In this document: positions 27,501 to 35,780 of the stretch, piece after piece
How positions within the stretch are numbered: the first letter of the stretch is position 1
Layout: each line of letters starts with the position of its first letter
NCBI GenBank assembly: GCA_938003955.1
Contig: CALKXE010000087.1
Span: 1-45,216, forward strand
Length of the DNA stretch: 45,216 bases
DNA from: an uncultured Saprospiraceae bacterium
GTDB taxonomy: Bacteria > Bacteroidota > Bacteroidia > Chitinophagales > Saprospiraceae
Direction: 5' to 3'
Translations under genes and position numbers: made by a program
Notes under the pieces: generated by a model
What the model was told of the DNA's origin: nothing
Seen by the model: only the letters and a program-made list of their open reading frames with translations
The model's database searches: none

Positions 27501-28093
27501 GTATTCCCTTCTGGCTGGATAGGAATATTATCATCCGAAATAGCGGCTACTACCTTGATTCTATTACCTAAGTCACCCGCTAGCTGAAGGTTAAAATTAG
27601 AATTAAGGACTAAACTTTGACTATTACCAACAGAGAATCCTCTTGAAAATGACCCATTATAATCAAGCCCTTTTGCATCAATAATTTCTTTTCCTCTTGG
27701 AGTAAAATTATAATCTGACCCAATATAAATAGCTTGATCCTCTTCTTTCATCATAGTAGAATCAAGATGAAAATATTCTTGTTCCACATCAAAAGGTAAA
27801 ACTCGATATGAAATACTAACTGTATCGTCTAAAAATTCAGCACATACATCTTCATCGAAGATTATGGTTTTATTTTGAATCGAAAAATCAAATATTGATT
27901 TACCATTTTTTGCAACAACGATCACACTCTTAGGTGCCAAGGTGAAAGAATCTAACACCACGCTGCAGTCAGAAACGGTGATGGCTTTGTTACGTTGACC
28001 TTGTAATACTACGGATTGTCCATCTGCACTGTTAGTACAGATGCAAAAAATCGTAATGAAGTAAATTAAAGTCTTAATCATAAAAGATAGCAA
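24506..28093 (-). CDS. Very large outer-membrane barrel-type protein of unknown function
   Basis: The 1195-residue protein has a signal peptide (about 1-26, ending SADGQ; Met5 is an alternative start). It contains segments recurrent in Bacteroidota surface proteins, such as GLDYDYIIDYNRAEVTFTPN and the following RETRIIVEYEYRTNNYLRS (about 310-350). From about residue 500 it alternates strands and ends IARAQVKATF, as outer-membrane barrels do. A Lys/Arg-rich insert (ARKKKKRKERSKLNSSEK, about 905-925) interrupts the barrel part. It is in the size range of SprA-like proteins but is not SprA. It stands alone on the minus strand. I infer only an outer-membrane location. Confidence 0.75.
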   Translation of the reverse strand: MLSFMIKTLIYFITIFCICTNSADGQSVVLQGQRNKAITVSDCSVVLDSFTLAPKSVIVVAKNGKSIFDFSIQNKTIIFDEDVCAEFLDDTVSISYRVLPFDVEQEYFHLDSTMMKEEDQAIYIGSDYNFTPRGKEIIDAKGLDYNGSFSRGFSVGNSQSLVLNSNFNLQLAGDLGNRIKVVAAISDDNIPIQPEGNTQLIQEFDKVFIKVSRDKTSIIAGDYNLERPDGYFINYFKKLKGLSGSNITDFSNGSKLISNGSFAISRGKFARQTLDTKEGNQGPYKLTGNNGERFLIVLSGSEKVYLDGRLLERGLDYDYIIDYNRAEVTFTPNRLIARETRIIVEYEYRTNNYLRSVYASNLYYKTSKFDLNFNFYNEQDSKTSTGDIVLDSTDINLLKMVGDNIGSARISSIRPLTDTVFIPGQVRYRLNTSVIPGDTDPFFLEYSADNSEQLFLASFMEVSVGEGRYIIDDNTLVNGRVYKYVGPGNGIYEPFTSLTPPEKKQILSFGAKLRPRDNINIGSEVSLSNTDVNRFAELGNNNNVGYAAVLTYDHNINLSKRRKIKLFTDNKFEFVDANYVPLNPYRNAEFSRDWNITNPLISGRQNLIESSIGIGKIDSMEIKYTFKSFGVEANDLSVSSDYQGINHNANFIFRKKGFTALGKMDYLSSEGFDEKTLFERPKVDVSQLISKKRTLRLGAIYEGEVNKRSLLTGSNDLLANSFAFDIYRAYLENGEENRLHYKVQYSSRKDFFPEAENLVESIATNEINTSAKWTFSLKHALSFNFGIRDFVVGREELLPNASKSKRTLIGRLDHNLQAWDGLFLTNTNYLINSGQEPKIEYFYEKVETGQGDYIYIGNADSVLVNNNFRYAPDLGTGNFIRLSLINNEFITTNNQSLTQSLRIDPKKFFSARKKKKRKERSKLNSSEKDDRAKKKTHWTENVLSRLSTVSTFRIAKKVEDDGTSQESTFLNFSSVDTNLVSYNSLISNTLFVNRGNPTIDFQVGNKVTENVFTQISGRESRGLIESFFRSRVRLAKSADFILNLKNGNRNYTSIIDPTRNLDINFYSLNPEVSYRPSSDFRINLQYAYDTRKQQINSGEVASSHDFTLATTYRQASNANLNFSFSYVNVTTDVQANSPIEFDLLDGLKEGRNFIWNTLFTKRLSNNIDLNISYEGRKTGNASTIHIARAQVKATF

Positions 28094-28484
28094 TTTGCTA
28101 TGTTCAGCACAAATATAATAGGTCTTAATAGCAAACGTCTATCATTCTGAAATGAGTATATTAAGTTAATAAATAGTGTGAATTCTTATTTCCGAAATAA
28201 TTATGCAGGAGCCTTTTGAAATGCTCAAAACACTATTTGAATCGTAAGGTCAAATTTACATTATTTTCATAGTCAGAAAATAGATCATATATACATGCAT
28301 GATCTAGTGCATTGTACATAAATAGAAAACAAAGTAAAAGATTCAAAGCCAAAACAAAAAACGAGCATATTACAGTTTAAATATTAACTCACAATAAATT
28401 ACACATTACACCATTAATACATATGTTTATATACACACATATCAATCTTAACTATGTAAAATATAAGTCAATTATGAAAATTAA

Positions 28485-28507
28485 TGCTCAAAAATTTGAT
28501 TTGAGCA
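28485..28507. promoter_or_regulatory. Dyad overlapping the peroxidase promoter
   Basis: Perfect 8-bp inverted repeat TGCTCAAA (28485-28492) and TTTGAGCA (28500-28507) with a 7-bp spacer. Its right arm contains the TTTG (28500-28503) that could serve as the -33 element, 16 bp before the TATATTTG box. A bound repressor or activator here would act directly on the peroxidase gene. Confidence 0.55.
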
Positions 28508-28519
28508 CTAATATTGTCT

Positions 28520-28527
28520 TATATTTG
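28520..28527 (+). promoter_or_regulatory. Candidate -7 promoter box for the heme peroxidase
   Basis: TATATTTG matches the Bacteroidota -7 consensus TAnnTTTG exactly, 30 nt before the ATG. TTTG motifs lie upstream at 28500-28503 and 28495-28498; either could be the -33 element. Confidence 0.6.
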
Positions 28528-28557
28528 CACACTGAATGCGTATAAAATCGCACATCC

Positions 28558-30483
28558 ATGAGCAAATACCTATATAACACCTGCAAAAGATACGTTTTAG
28601 TATCTGTTTGTACAATAATAATTGCAACAGTTTCTAACGGTCAAACAGACCGGCCTATCGATGGTTTTGGCTATAATCAAGCTAATCCTACCTGGGGGGC
28701 TACATTTGACACGCAACCTAGATTGAGTCCAGCTGATTTCGTAACAGGAGCGCCGACGATGTCTGAACCAAAAGTAGGTGTTTTCTATAGACCACAACCA
28801 AGAATAATATCAAATACACTATTCGCACAAGACGATAATATAAATTCTGATTTAGCGCTTAGTGATTTTACATGGGTATTCGGTCAATTTGTTGATCACG
28901 ATATTATATTATCAGAAAATTCTAACGAACTCTTAGACAATATACTAGTTCCAGCTGACGACGAACACTTTGTTCCTGGATCTATTATAAGAATGTTTAG
29001 AAGTGAAGCTGCAGAAGGTACTGGAATAACAACTCCAAGACAACACGTCAATAGCATTACAGCATTCTTAGATTTATCAAATGTATATGGTTCTGACGAA
29101 GATCGTGCTACATGGCTAAGATCATTAGAAAATGGGAAACTAAAAGTAGGAATTGGTAATATGTTACCATGGAATACTTTGGATGGTAATTTCAATGGTA
29201 GCTTAGATCCTAATGCTCCACACATGGCTGATGATACTGAGTCACTGGTCAAGATGTATGTGGCAGGTGATATAAGAGCTAATGAAAACCCATTATTAAT
29301 TGCATGTCATACGTTGTTTGTTAGAGAGCACAACAGATTGTGTGACATAGAGAAAGACAACCATCCAGGTTGGAATGATGAAAGAATATATCAACAAGCT
29401 AGAAAGAAGCTAATATCTTATTATCAGAAAATCGTTTTTACAGATTGGTTACCAGCTTTAGGTGTCAATCTTCCTCCCTATTCTGGCTATAAAGAAACAG
29501 TGAATCCTCAAATCTCAAACGAATTTTCTACTGCAGCTTTTAGAATGGGACATACACTCATCAACAGTTCTATAATCAGATTGGACAATGATGGTGAAGA
29601 AATTAAAAGTGGACACATATCACTAAGAGACGCTTTCTTCAACCCTTTAGTTGTGGAATATGCTGGAGGCATCGAACCTTATTTTAAGGGAATGGCTACA
29701 CAAGTTCAACAAGAATTCGATTGCAAAGTAATAGATGACGTAAGAAACTTTTTATTTGGAAATCCTGGACAAGGAGGACTAGATCTAGCGGCAATCAATA
29801 TCAATAGAGGTAGGGATAGAGGAATTTCTGATTATAACACAATTAGAGCAAGCTTAGGAATGCCAAGATTAAGTTCATTTTTGGAATTGACAGAAGATGC
29901 TGAGGAAGCAGCTGTAATGGAAGAATTATATGAAGGAGAAATCGACGATGTTGACCCATGGGTTGGTATGCTTGCAGAGCCGCATGTTGAAGATGGTCTT
30001 TTTGGAAACTTAGTTACTACTATTTTAGAAAAGCAATTTCAAGCCTTAAGAGAAGGCGACAGATTCTACTACGAAAACATGGAATTTGATGAATCAGAAA
30101 TTAATGATATCGAATCCGTATCAATGCGAAGAATATTAATGAGAAACACTAGTATCTCCTTAATGCAAGAAGATGTATTCAGAGCTATGCCTCATGGTAA
30201 CATTGAGAGCGGGCCAGAATTGATACCGTTTCCTCTAGAAGCAGTAATATATCCAAATCCTGTTCTTGACGACCTAAATATTAAAGTATATGGATCTAAA
30301 GACGAAGAGCTTACTGTTTCTGTGATTAACTATATGGGTCAAATGCTTGTAAAAAACACGCACCATGTATACAAAGGAAGTAATATCCTAAATATAGATA
30401 TTGCATCTTGCCCAAGAGGTTTCTATAATGTTATCATAGAAACTGAAAACAAAATCAACGTTCTTAAGATGATTAAGAAGTAG
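28558..30483 (+). CDS. Secreted animal-type heme peroxidase with T9SS sorting domain
   Basis: The 641-residue protein has a signal peptide (about 1-29, ending SNGQT). It is a member of the animal heme peroxidase (peroxidase-cyclooxygenase) superfamily. The distal site is GQFVDHDI (Gln110, Asp113, His114, Asp115), comparable with myeloperoxidase QLLDHD. LFVREHNRLC follows, then the proximal-histidine segment AAFRMGHTLINSS, and NINRGRDRGISDYN. It ends with a type IX secretion sorting domain of type A (VIYPNPVLDDLNIKVYG ... GFYNVIIETENK), so it is exported to the surface or medium. It probably oxidises halides or phenolics with H2O2. The lysoplasmalogenase gene follows by 72 nt. Confidence 0.94.
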   Translation: MSKYLYNTCKRYVLVSVCTIIIATVSNGQTDRPIDGFGYNQANPTWGATFDTQPRLSPADFVTGAPTMSEPKVGVFYRPQPRIISNTLFAQDDNINSDLALSDFTWVFGQFVDHDIILSENSNELLDNILVPADDEHFVPGSIIRMFRSEAAEGTGITTPRQHVNSITAFLDLSNVYGSDEDRATWLRSLENGKLKVGIGNMLPWNTLDGNFNGSLDPNAPHMADDTESLVKMYVAGDIRANENPLLIACHTLFVREHNRLCDIEKDNHPGWNDERIYQQARKKLISYYQKIVFTDWLPALGVNLPPYSGYKETVNPQISNEFSTAAFRMGHTLINSSIIRLDNDGEEIKSGHISLRDAFFNPLVVEYAGGIEPYFKGMATQVQQEFDCKVIDDVRNFLFGNPGQGGLDLAAININRGRDRGISDYNTIRASLGMPRLSSFLELTEDAEEAAVMEELYEGEIDDVDPWVGMLAEPHVEDGLFGNLVTTILEKQFQALREGDRFYYENMEFDESEINDIESVSMRRILMRNTSISLMQEDVFRAMPHGNIESGPELIPFPLEAVIYPNPVLDDLNIKVYGSKDEELTVSVINYMGQMLVKNTHHVYKGSNILNIDIASCPRGFYNVIIETENKINVLKMIKK

Positions 30484-30555
30484 AAAAATTTATTTCTTAA
30501 TATCATTCTCCACCTTTGCAGTCTTAACTGTCCATTGATATAATACTATACAAGC

Positions 30556-31266
30556 ATGGATTCTATAAAGACATTTCCTAAGTTCACTTTATTTTTTGCA
30601 CTTTTGATGGCATTGGAAATTGCCGGTCTTACTGTCATCCCTACATTCCATATGGTAAGCAAAGCCATGATCATGGCAGGTCTTATTGGTTTTTATATTC
30701 TTGTAGAGAAAAGACAAAATAACGCATTTCTAGCCGGTCTCATCTTTGCTCTTCTTGGGGATTGTTTTTTATTATATGAAACAGTAGAATTATTTATTAT
30801 AGGATTGATCTGTTTTCTAATAATGCAATTATCCTATGCCGTCGCCTTTAATAACAAGAGAAGGATTCCAAAAAATAGAGATTATCTTATATGTCTAGGT
30901 ATATTAATAATTGGTGTAGCTGCATTATCAGTTATTTGGCCAGACCTGGGAAGTATGCAAACCTCTGTCGGCCTCTATGCGACTTCTATTGTACTTATGG
31001 CTATCTATGCTTACCTGAGACATCCAAGACTAAGAGGCTACAAGATTGTGCTAGCAGGAGTGATATTATTTATAATTTCTGATATGTTATTAGGACTTAA
31101 TAAGTTTAGCGATCCTTTACCATATGGTCAAATTTTTGTCATGGTAACCTACATGCTAGCTCAGTATTTAATCGTGACTGGAGAGGTATTAAGTAACATG
31201 CCTAGACCAAAAATTCAACAAAAAGCTAATCCTAACTCTTCATTTAATAGACATAAGAGATCCTGA
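30556..31266 (+). CDS. YhhN-family membrane protein (lysoplasmalogenase-like)
   Basis: The 236-residue protein has about eight hydrophobic helices and the YhhN/TMEM86 signatures: a conserved GDCFLL (Asp near residue 75) in the second pair of helices and ISDMLLGLNKF (about 174-184), both with acidic residues within the membrane, and a final GQIFVMVTYMLAQYLIV. The family includes enzymes that hydrolyse the vinyl-ether bond of lysoplasmalogens; activity here is inferred. A CCACCTTTGC segment upstream (near 30510) resembles a degenerate -7 box. The C-terminus is basic (RHKRS). Confidence 0.85.
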   Translation: MDSIKTFPKFTLFFALLMALEIAGLTVIPTFHMVSKAMIMAGLIGFYILVEKRQNNAFLAGLIFALLGDCFLLYETVELFIIGLICFLIMQLSYAVAFNNKRRIPKNRDYLICLGILIIGVAALSVIWPDLGSMQTSVGLYATSIVLMAIYAYLRHPRLRGYKIVLAGVILFIISDMLLGLNKFSDPLPYGQIFVMVTYMLAQYLIVTGEVLSNMPRPKIQQKANPNSSFNRHKRS

Positions 31267-31614
31267 AGAATTCATAGTTAGATTATCGATAATGTAACAC
31301 CTATTGAAATTATTCCCCTTCCTTCATTCTTTTATGAATCCCTTGACTAGTCAATATTCGTATCCTTTCCATATACTTTTCATCGTGAATATTAAGGATA
31401 AAGATCACAATTAAAAAATAGCACTTAGTAACTAACCTACCTGATGTTATTGATTTAAGTTTCAGCTCAAGATTTGATTTTTCTCATTATGACAAAGTAG
31501 CAAATAAAAGACTACGTGCGTTTGTTCTGCAAGCCACACTTGTCTAGTCTTTACCGAGTTAGTAATGTCTGTTGAAAAATATTGTTAGAAACACAAAAAG
31601 TTCACCTTATCTCA

Positions 31615-31794
31615 TCAAGTACGTTTGATTGTGCAACGAGTGTTTTTTGCTTTGCAAGCAATCTCTTTTACCATTCTTAACTCAAAATACTTTTGTGTCC
31701 GATCTAAAAATAATCTCCAATATCCCTTTGGAGCTAAGGACTTTCTTCCAAATCCACTTCTTGTCTGAACCAAGCTAAAGGTATTTATATGCAA
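31615..31794 (-). other. Start-less open frame, possible gene or repeat remnant
   Basis: The minus-strand frame between two TGA stops encodes segments TRSGFGRKSLAPKGYW and FLDRTQKYFELRMVKEIA with no ATG before MVKEIA. The composition resembles a coding fragment, but I recognise no family. It could be a degraded gene, a fragment of a dispersed intergenic element, or chance. A BLASTX or genome-wide BLASTN would decide. Confidence 0.3.
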
Positions 31795-31887
31795 TCAAAA
31801 AACACACTTCAATGAAGTTTCTATAACTATGTCTCTCAAAATAGTTTTCTTAATCCAATATTGCCTCGCTATCTCAGTATTGCACAT

Positions 31888-31918
31888 AAAAAAGCCACCT
31901 GTGATTGATGCAGGCGGC
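31888..31918 (-). terminator. Terminator of the TPR gene
   Basis: On the minus strand GCCGCCTG (31918-31911) pairs with CAGGTGGC (31901-31894) over 8 bp including one G-U, with a 9-nt loop, followed by TTTTTT (complement of 31888-31893). On the plus strand the wobble would be an A-C mismatch, so it is a minus-strand terminator, 57 nt after the TPR stop. Confidence 0.85.
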
Positions 31919-31974
31919 CCGAGTTTTGGTTATTCATCAAAGTTTCCCTTGATTATAACAGTATTAAAGGTGTT

Positions 31975-33381
31975 TTAAGATTCACCAGCATAATATAAAA
32001 TCATACTGTTTATTTCTTTATCTACTTCTAGCTCTGGAGCCAGTGTATAGATTATAGTATGTAAAGAATAATCTTCAAGCAATGCTTCTTTAAGATATTC
32101 TAATCCGTCTTTTTTATTTTTTAAGAAGAAATTTGCCATTGCTCTGCAGTACAATAAATCAGCACCAAAAGTATATTCTTCAGCCTCGTCTAATATTTGT
32201 ATTGCTTCTTCGTGTAAACCTAGCTTCATCAAGAATGAAGCGAACTCCATCCAAAAATGAGTCTGTTCTGGTCCGTCACTTACAGCTAAATGAAAATTAA
32301 CAGTCGCTTTATTATAATCCTCAACAGCTACATAAGCTCTAGCTACACCGATATAATATTCGCCAGCTCCATCTTCTATTTCAATCGCCTTATGATAAGC
32401 ATTTATTGCACTATACCACTTCTCTTCTTTACTAAAACATTCTCCTAAGAAGAAGTATACTTCATCGTTGTAAGGGTCTTGTTTAATTGCTTTGTAAAGA
32501 TTACTCTTACAAGCTTTTGTCTTGTTAAGATACATCTGACACTCTGCGATTTTTATCAGAAGGTCATTGTCCTCGCCGAAAATAGATATCGCCTCTTCGT
32601 AGATACTTAAGGCTCTATCAAAATCTTTGATTTGACAGCATAAGTCTGCACATTCTAAATACCCTTCTTCAAAGTCAGGATTTACGATATACGAATACTC
32701 TAATGCATCAATTGCCTTTTCATATTCTCCTGAAAATGAAAATGAATGTCCAAGATTATACCAAGCAAGACTATTATAAGGATTGTTATCTATAATTTTC
32801 GACATAAAGTCAGCACACTCGAAGTATTTCTTACTTAATTCTGTCGCTGCCCAAAATTTCTCAAGAGCTTCCTTATTGCTATTTTCTAGATCTATAGCCT
32901 TCTTTAGAGCATCAAACCTTTCTAAATGATTACTCATCTCAGCATTTATATCAGCTTCGCAAAGATATATTTCTACTAGGTCTCCTTCTAGAGCCGTTTC
33001 TTTTAATGTTTCGAGATGGTGGAATGCTGCATCATACTCTCCACTGAGAGCTAATGCCTTTACTTTGAGTATAATTATCTCATTCTCAAAAGGTGCAATC
33101 GTTTGAGCTTTCTCTAAATGTTCTAGACAATCCTCTATGGCATTAACTTTGAGTAATACTCTAGCCATAATGATATAAAAATCAGATCTATATTTAAACT
33201 GTTCTAGCGCAAGCTTAGCAACATCAAGGGCCTTATCAAATTCTTGTTCTCCTTCGTAATAACCAATTAATTTGAAAAAAACTTTATCACTGAGGTACTC
33301 AATGTTGCCGTTCTCATAGTTGGCTTCGAATTCGGAAACAAGACTTATCAACGCCGAATCTCGTCGTATCCTTTGTTCCAT
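31975..33381 (-). CDS. TPR-repeat protein
   Basis: The 468-residue protein consists almost entirely of tetratricopeptide repeats, about ten to twelve units. Examples are NSLAWYNLGHSFSFSGEYEKAIDALEYSYIV, PDFEEGYLECADLC, DEVYFFLGECFSKEEKWYSAINAYHKA and EYYIGVARAYVAVEDYNKATV (each quoted only in part). No signal peptide or transmembrane helix is visible, so it is cytoplasmic, probably a scaffold. It is monocistronic, with a TATATTTG box 39 nt upstream of the ATG and a terminator downstream. The partner is unknown. Confidence 0.92.
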   Translation of the reverse strand: MEQRIRRDSALISLVSEFEANYENGNIEYLSDKVFFKLIGYYEGEQEFDKALDVAKLALEQFKYRSDFYIIMARVLLKVNAIEDCLEHLEKAQTIAPFENEIIILKVKALALSGEYDAAFHHLETLKETALEGDLVEIYLCEADINAEMSNHLERFDALKKAIDLENSNKEALEKFWAATELSKKYFECADFMSKIIDNNPYNSLAWYNLGHSFSFSGEYEKAIDALEYSYIVNPDFEEGYLECADLCCQIKDFDRALSIYEEAISIFGEDNDLLIKIAECQMYLNKTKACKSNLYKAIKQDPYNDEVYFFLGECFSKEEKWYSAINAYHKAIEIEDGAGEYYIGVARAYVAVEDYNKATVNFHLAVSDGPEQTHFWMEFASFLMKLGLHEEAIQILDEAEEYTFGADLLYCRAMANFFLKNKKDGLEYLKEALLEDYSLHTIIYTLAPELEVDKEINSMILYYAGES

Positions 33382-33419
33382 ATATTGTACTTATGTACGG
33401 GATTATAAATTCGTTAGAT

Positions 33420-33427
33420 CAAATATA
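33420..33427 (-). promoter_or_regulatory. Candidate -7 box for the TPR gene
   Basis: The minus strand reads TATATTTG (complement of 33420-33427), an exact TAnnTTTG match, 39 nt before the TPR start at 33381. No clear -33 partner. Confidence 0.45.
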
Positions 33428-33678
33428 GATAAATAATTACCACTGAGACTACTTCGAAACTACTTTTTTTCCATACAATTTTGTGTATGTTAATAAGTTA
33501 TAATCTGTGTTTAATCATCTGATTATCATTACTTTATAAAAGTTAAGATATTTTTTAATATTTTTAATTCTCTATATCCCATATCTATACACATGAGTAG
33601 ATTTTTACATGTAGAAGCAAAAAATATATAAATTATTTTTCAACTTGTGATAAAGAAGTTCCTTTTTACCTTGAAAAA

Positions 33679-34578
33679 TTACTTTCGCGATTGCTTATTC
33701 ACAAAATACACGCCTGCAAACAAAAGTATAGCAGAACTGATTTTTACAGAATCTAAAGTATCATCACCAATCAAGATAGCTGCACCTGCAGCTATCAATG
33801 GCTGGAAGTATACGTAAAACCCGACAGTTGATGGAGTAACTCTCGAGAGTGCATAAGCATTGAGAAGATATGTTCCCGCAGTTACTAATACTAATACGTA
33901 CACTATTGATAACCAAATACTCGCAGGAAACGAAGCATAATCTGCAGTCAGGGCATCATGGCCACCAAATGGCATAATTAGAAATATCCCAAAGAGGAAA
34001 ATCCATTTGAGGACGGTAATCGGGTTATATTTTACATACAACCTCTGAACAAGCACCAGATAGAATCCATATGAAACTGCATTGACCATAACCAGAACAT
34101 CTCCATAGACCGAAGCAACTTTATCGGACATACTTCCACTGTTAGATACTAATAATCCAGCTCCTAACAATCCCAGTATTATACCTAACAATTTACTTTT
34201 TGTTACTTTCTCCTTTATAATAATAGCACTAATCAAAAGTACAATACATGGAGTGAGAACCATGATCAAAGACGCATGAATAGGAGATGTGTTTTTTAAT
34301 CCTTCAAAAAATGCTAGCATATTTACTGCACCACCAAAAACAGCACACATTAAAGTGTACATTAAATCTTTTCTATCTAGTTTCTCTTTAACGAACAGTC
34401 CATGGACTATGGATAATATAATGAATCCAGCAATTACTCGTAACATGATAAACCCAAAAGGAGTCAAATACTCTTTGACCATTACATCTTTGGCCACCAA
34501 ATAATTCAGCCCATAGATAAATGCTACAATAGTTAAAGCAAAATGTATTTTAAGCTTTTCAGGGATGGCTATATTCAT
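33679..34578 (-). CDS. EamA/DMT-family transporter
   Basis: The 299-residue protein has ten hydrophobic helices and the two EamA halves. The first half includes FGFIMLRVIAGFIIL, then GALKNTSPIHASLIM-like LKNTSPIHASLIMVLTPC and LLISAIIIKEKVTKSKLLGIILGLLGAG. The second half includes YALSRVTPSTVGFYVYFQPLIAAGAA and GDDTLDSVKISSAILLFAGVYF. DMT exporters move amino acids or metabolites across the inner membrane; the substrate is unknown. A perfect hairpin lies upstream (34651-34686), so it is separate from the Spy-like gene. Confidence 0.9.
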   Translation of the reverse strand: MNIAIPEKLKIHFALTIVAFIYGLNYLVAKDVMVKEYLTPFGFIMLRVIAGFIILSIVHGLFVKEKLDRKDLMYTLMCAVFGGAVNMLAFFEGLKNTSPIHASLIMVLTPCIVLLISAIIIKEKVTKSKLLGIILGLLGAGLLVSNSGSMSDKVASVYGDVLVMVNAVSYGFYLVLVQRLYVKYNPITVLKWIFLFGIFLIMPFGGHDALTADYASFPASIWLSIVYVLVLVTAGTYLLNAYALSRVTPSTVGFYVYFQPLIAAGAAILIGDDTLDSVKISSAILLFAGVYFVNKQSRK

Positions 34579-34649
34579 GATGCGAAAATAGATATTTTGA
34601 AGACTAAGACTTATTCTATATCAAGTAAATATTGAATATCTCCGAAATG

Positions 34650-34686
34650 AAAAAGTCGAAGAGTAATTCAATACTCTTCGACTTTT
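34650..34686 (-). terminator. Terminator of the second sigma operon
   Basis: A perfect 15-bp inverted repeat AAAAGTCGAAGAGTA (34651-34665) and TACTCTTCGACTTTT (34672-34686) with a 6-nt loop. In the minus direction it ends in five T (complement of 34650-34654). It lies 8 nt downstream of the Spy-like gene stop and could also end transcription in the other direction. Confidence 0.88.
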
Positions 34687-34693
34687 CATCATT

Positions 34694-35185
34694 CTATTTC
34701 TTTGTCTTACCTTTTTCCCGTTCTTTCATTCTTCTCTTAATCGATTTGTACACTTTGTCTCTAAATATATTCTCGATAGTAAACAGCTTAGCTATTTTTG
34801 CTTTTGATATAGCCGTTTCCATTTTTTTGAAATACATTTTTTTCAAGTCAAGCTTTTTTTGTTCCTTTTCAAATATAGTATTCAAAAAAATCTCAGCATC
34901 CGCGTCTGTAAAATCTTTGTCCGACCTTCCTTTTTCTCTAGCCTCGGCTCTCAAGCTTCTCATTTCATCTTGAAACTCATTATATATAGGCCAAAATTTT
35001 TGAGCTTCTTCAGCACTCAACTCAAGCTCCTCGGTGATATAACCAATTTTTTTAGTCTCCATACGACTATCTCTCCCTTCACTTTTCTGCTTTCTTTTTT
35101 CACCTCCTTTTCTGCCTTGATGTTCCTGAGCAGTGACTCCCGTTGCAAGAATCAAAAAAGCCAATATTGAAATATAATTTTTCAT
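34694..35185 (-). CDS. Spy/CpxP-like periplasmic protein (sigma-factor sensor type)
   Basis: The 163-residue protein has a signal peptide (about 1-19, ending TGVTAQ), a strongly basic segment (HQGRKGGEKRKQKSEGRDS, about 22-40) and a helical domain (YITEELELSAEEAQKFWPIYNEFQDEMRSL, quoted in part) rich in Lys, Glu and Arg. It resembles the Spy/CpxP/CnrX fold, proteins that bind misfolded proteins or metals in the periplasm. In Bacteroidota such proteins often follow an ECF sigma/anti-sigma pair and are called sensors. It lies 73 nt after the anti-sigma gene and is followed by the terminator. Confidence 0.82.
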   Translation of the reverse strand: MKNYISILAFLILATGVTAQEHQGRKGGEKRKQKSEGRDSRMETKKIGYITEELELSAEEAQKFWPIYNEFQDEMRSLRAEAREKGRSDKDFTDADAEIFLNTIFEKEQKKLDLKKMYFKKMETAISKAKIAKLFTIENIFRDKVYKSIKRRMKEREKGKTKK

Positions 35186-35258
35186 ATCTATCTATTTTTA
35201 TAAAATTCAGCTTCATTCTTTTCATATAGGAAACTGAAACATTCTGTTTACTTATTAT

Positions 35259-35780
35259 TTAGAGCAATAATTCATCTAGATCATCTAATCCCACTTCATC
35301 AAGGAATAAATCAATGTCCATATCATTATACTCTACCTCCATTTCCTCAATTAGCTCAAATTCACCTAGCTCAAGAATTTCCGACAAATCTATATCGTCA
35401 TTATCTGCCAAATAGTCAAATGCTTCTTCTAATTCCACATCGAGAGCAAAAGACTCACTTTCGCCAGTACTATCATGTGTACTTATTGTAAAATATGAGG
35501 CAGTACATAATAAAACAATTGATGCCGCAGCTATCCAGCGTTTAGCGCTTAAGGAGATTACTCTAGCAGATTTGTCTGACTTTGCCTTAATTAAAACTTC
35601 ATCCGATAAATTTTCAAAATAACCATCAGGTACATTCTCATCACTATTATACACTGTTTTATCTGCTTCTAATCCTAGGTTTTCAAAATACGAATCAGGA
35701 ACCTTAAAAGGATTACGATTACCTATTTGTAGTAGGCGAGGTGCTATATGTTCTATTTCTTGTAATATTTCTTTTTTCAT
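35259..35780 (-). CDS. Membrane anti-sigma factor with a very acidic periplasmic tail (probable)
   Basis: The start is taken as the ATG at 35780, whose A overlaps the TGA of the sigma gene; a GTG at 35783 is possible. The cytoplasmic part carries two VPDxYFENL motifs (about 27-35 and 50-58), as in Bacteroidota anti-sigma factors. A transmembrane helix lies at about 82-100 (WIAAASIVLLCTASYFTIS). The roughly 70-residue periplasmic tail is overwhelmingly acidic (ELEEAFDYLADNDDIDLSE, DLFLDEVGLDDLDELLL). No ZAS zinc motif. Function is inferred from position and topology. The partner downstream is basic. Confidence 0.8.
   Translation of the reverse strand: MKKEILQEIEHIAPRLLQIGNRNPFKVPDSYFENLGLEADKTVYNSDENVPDGYFENLSDEVLIKAKSDKSARVISLSAKRWIAAASIVLLCTASYFTISTHDSTGESESFALDVELEEAFDYLADNDDIDLSEILELGEFELIEEMEVEYNDMDIDLFLDEVGLDDLDELLL

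Larger units (their letters stand above)
28094..28557. other. Long intergenic region before the heme peroxidase
   Basis: About 460 bases separate two divergent genes. It contains two copies of AATGCTCAAAA (28220-28230 and 28484-28493, the latter lacking the final-base context), a TTTTGA/TCAAAA dyad at 28214-28230, a TGCTCAAA/TTTGAGCA dyad at 28485-28507 and a candidate promoter at 28500-28527. No gene is visible. The size suggests controlled expression of the peroxidase. Confidence 0.5.
31267..31974. other. Long convergent intergenic region
   Basis: About 700 bases lie between the YhhN gene (plus) and the TPR gene (minus). It holds the minus-strand terminator at 31888-31918 and, at 31615-31794 on the minus strand, an open frame of 59 codons without a start (see its own entry). 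The rest, 31267-31610, shows no gene or strong structure. Confidence 0.5.
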
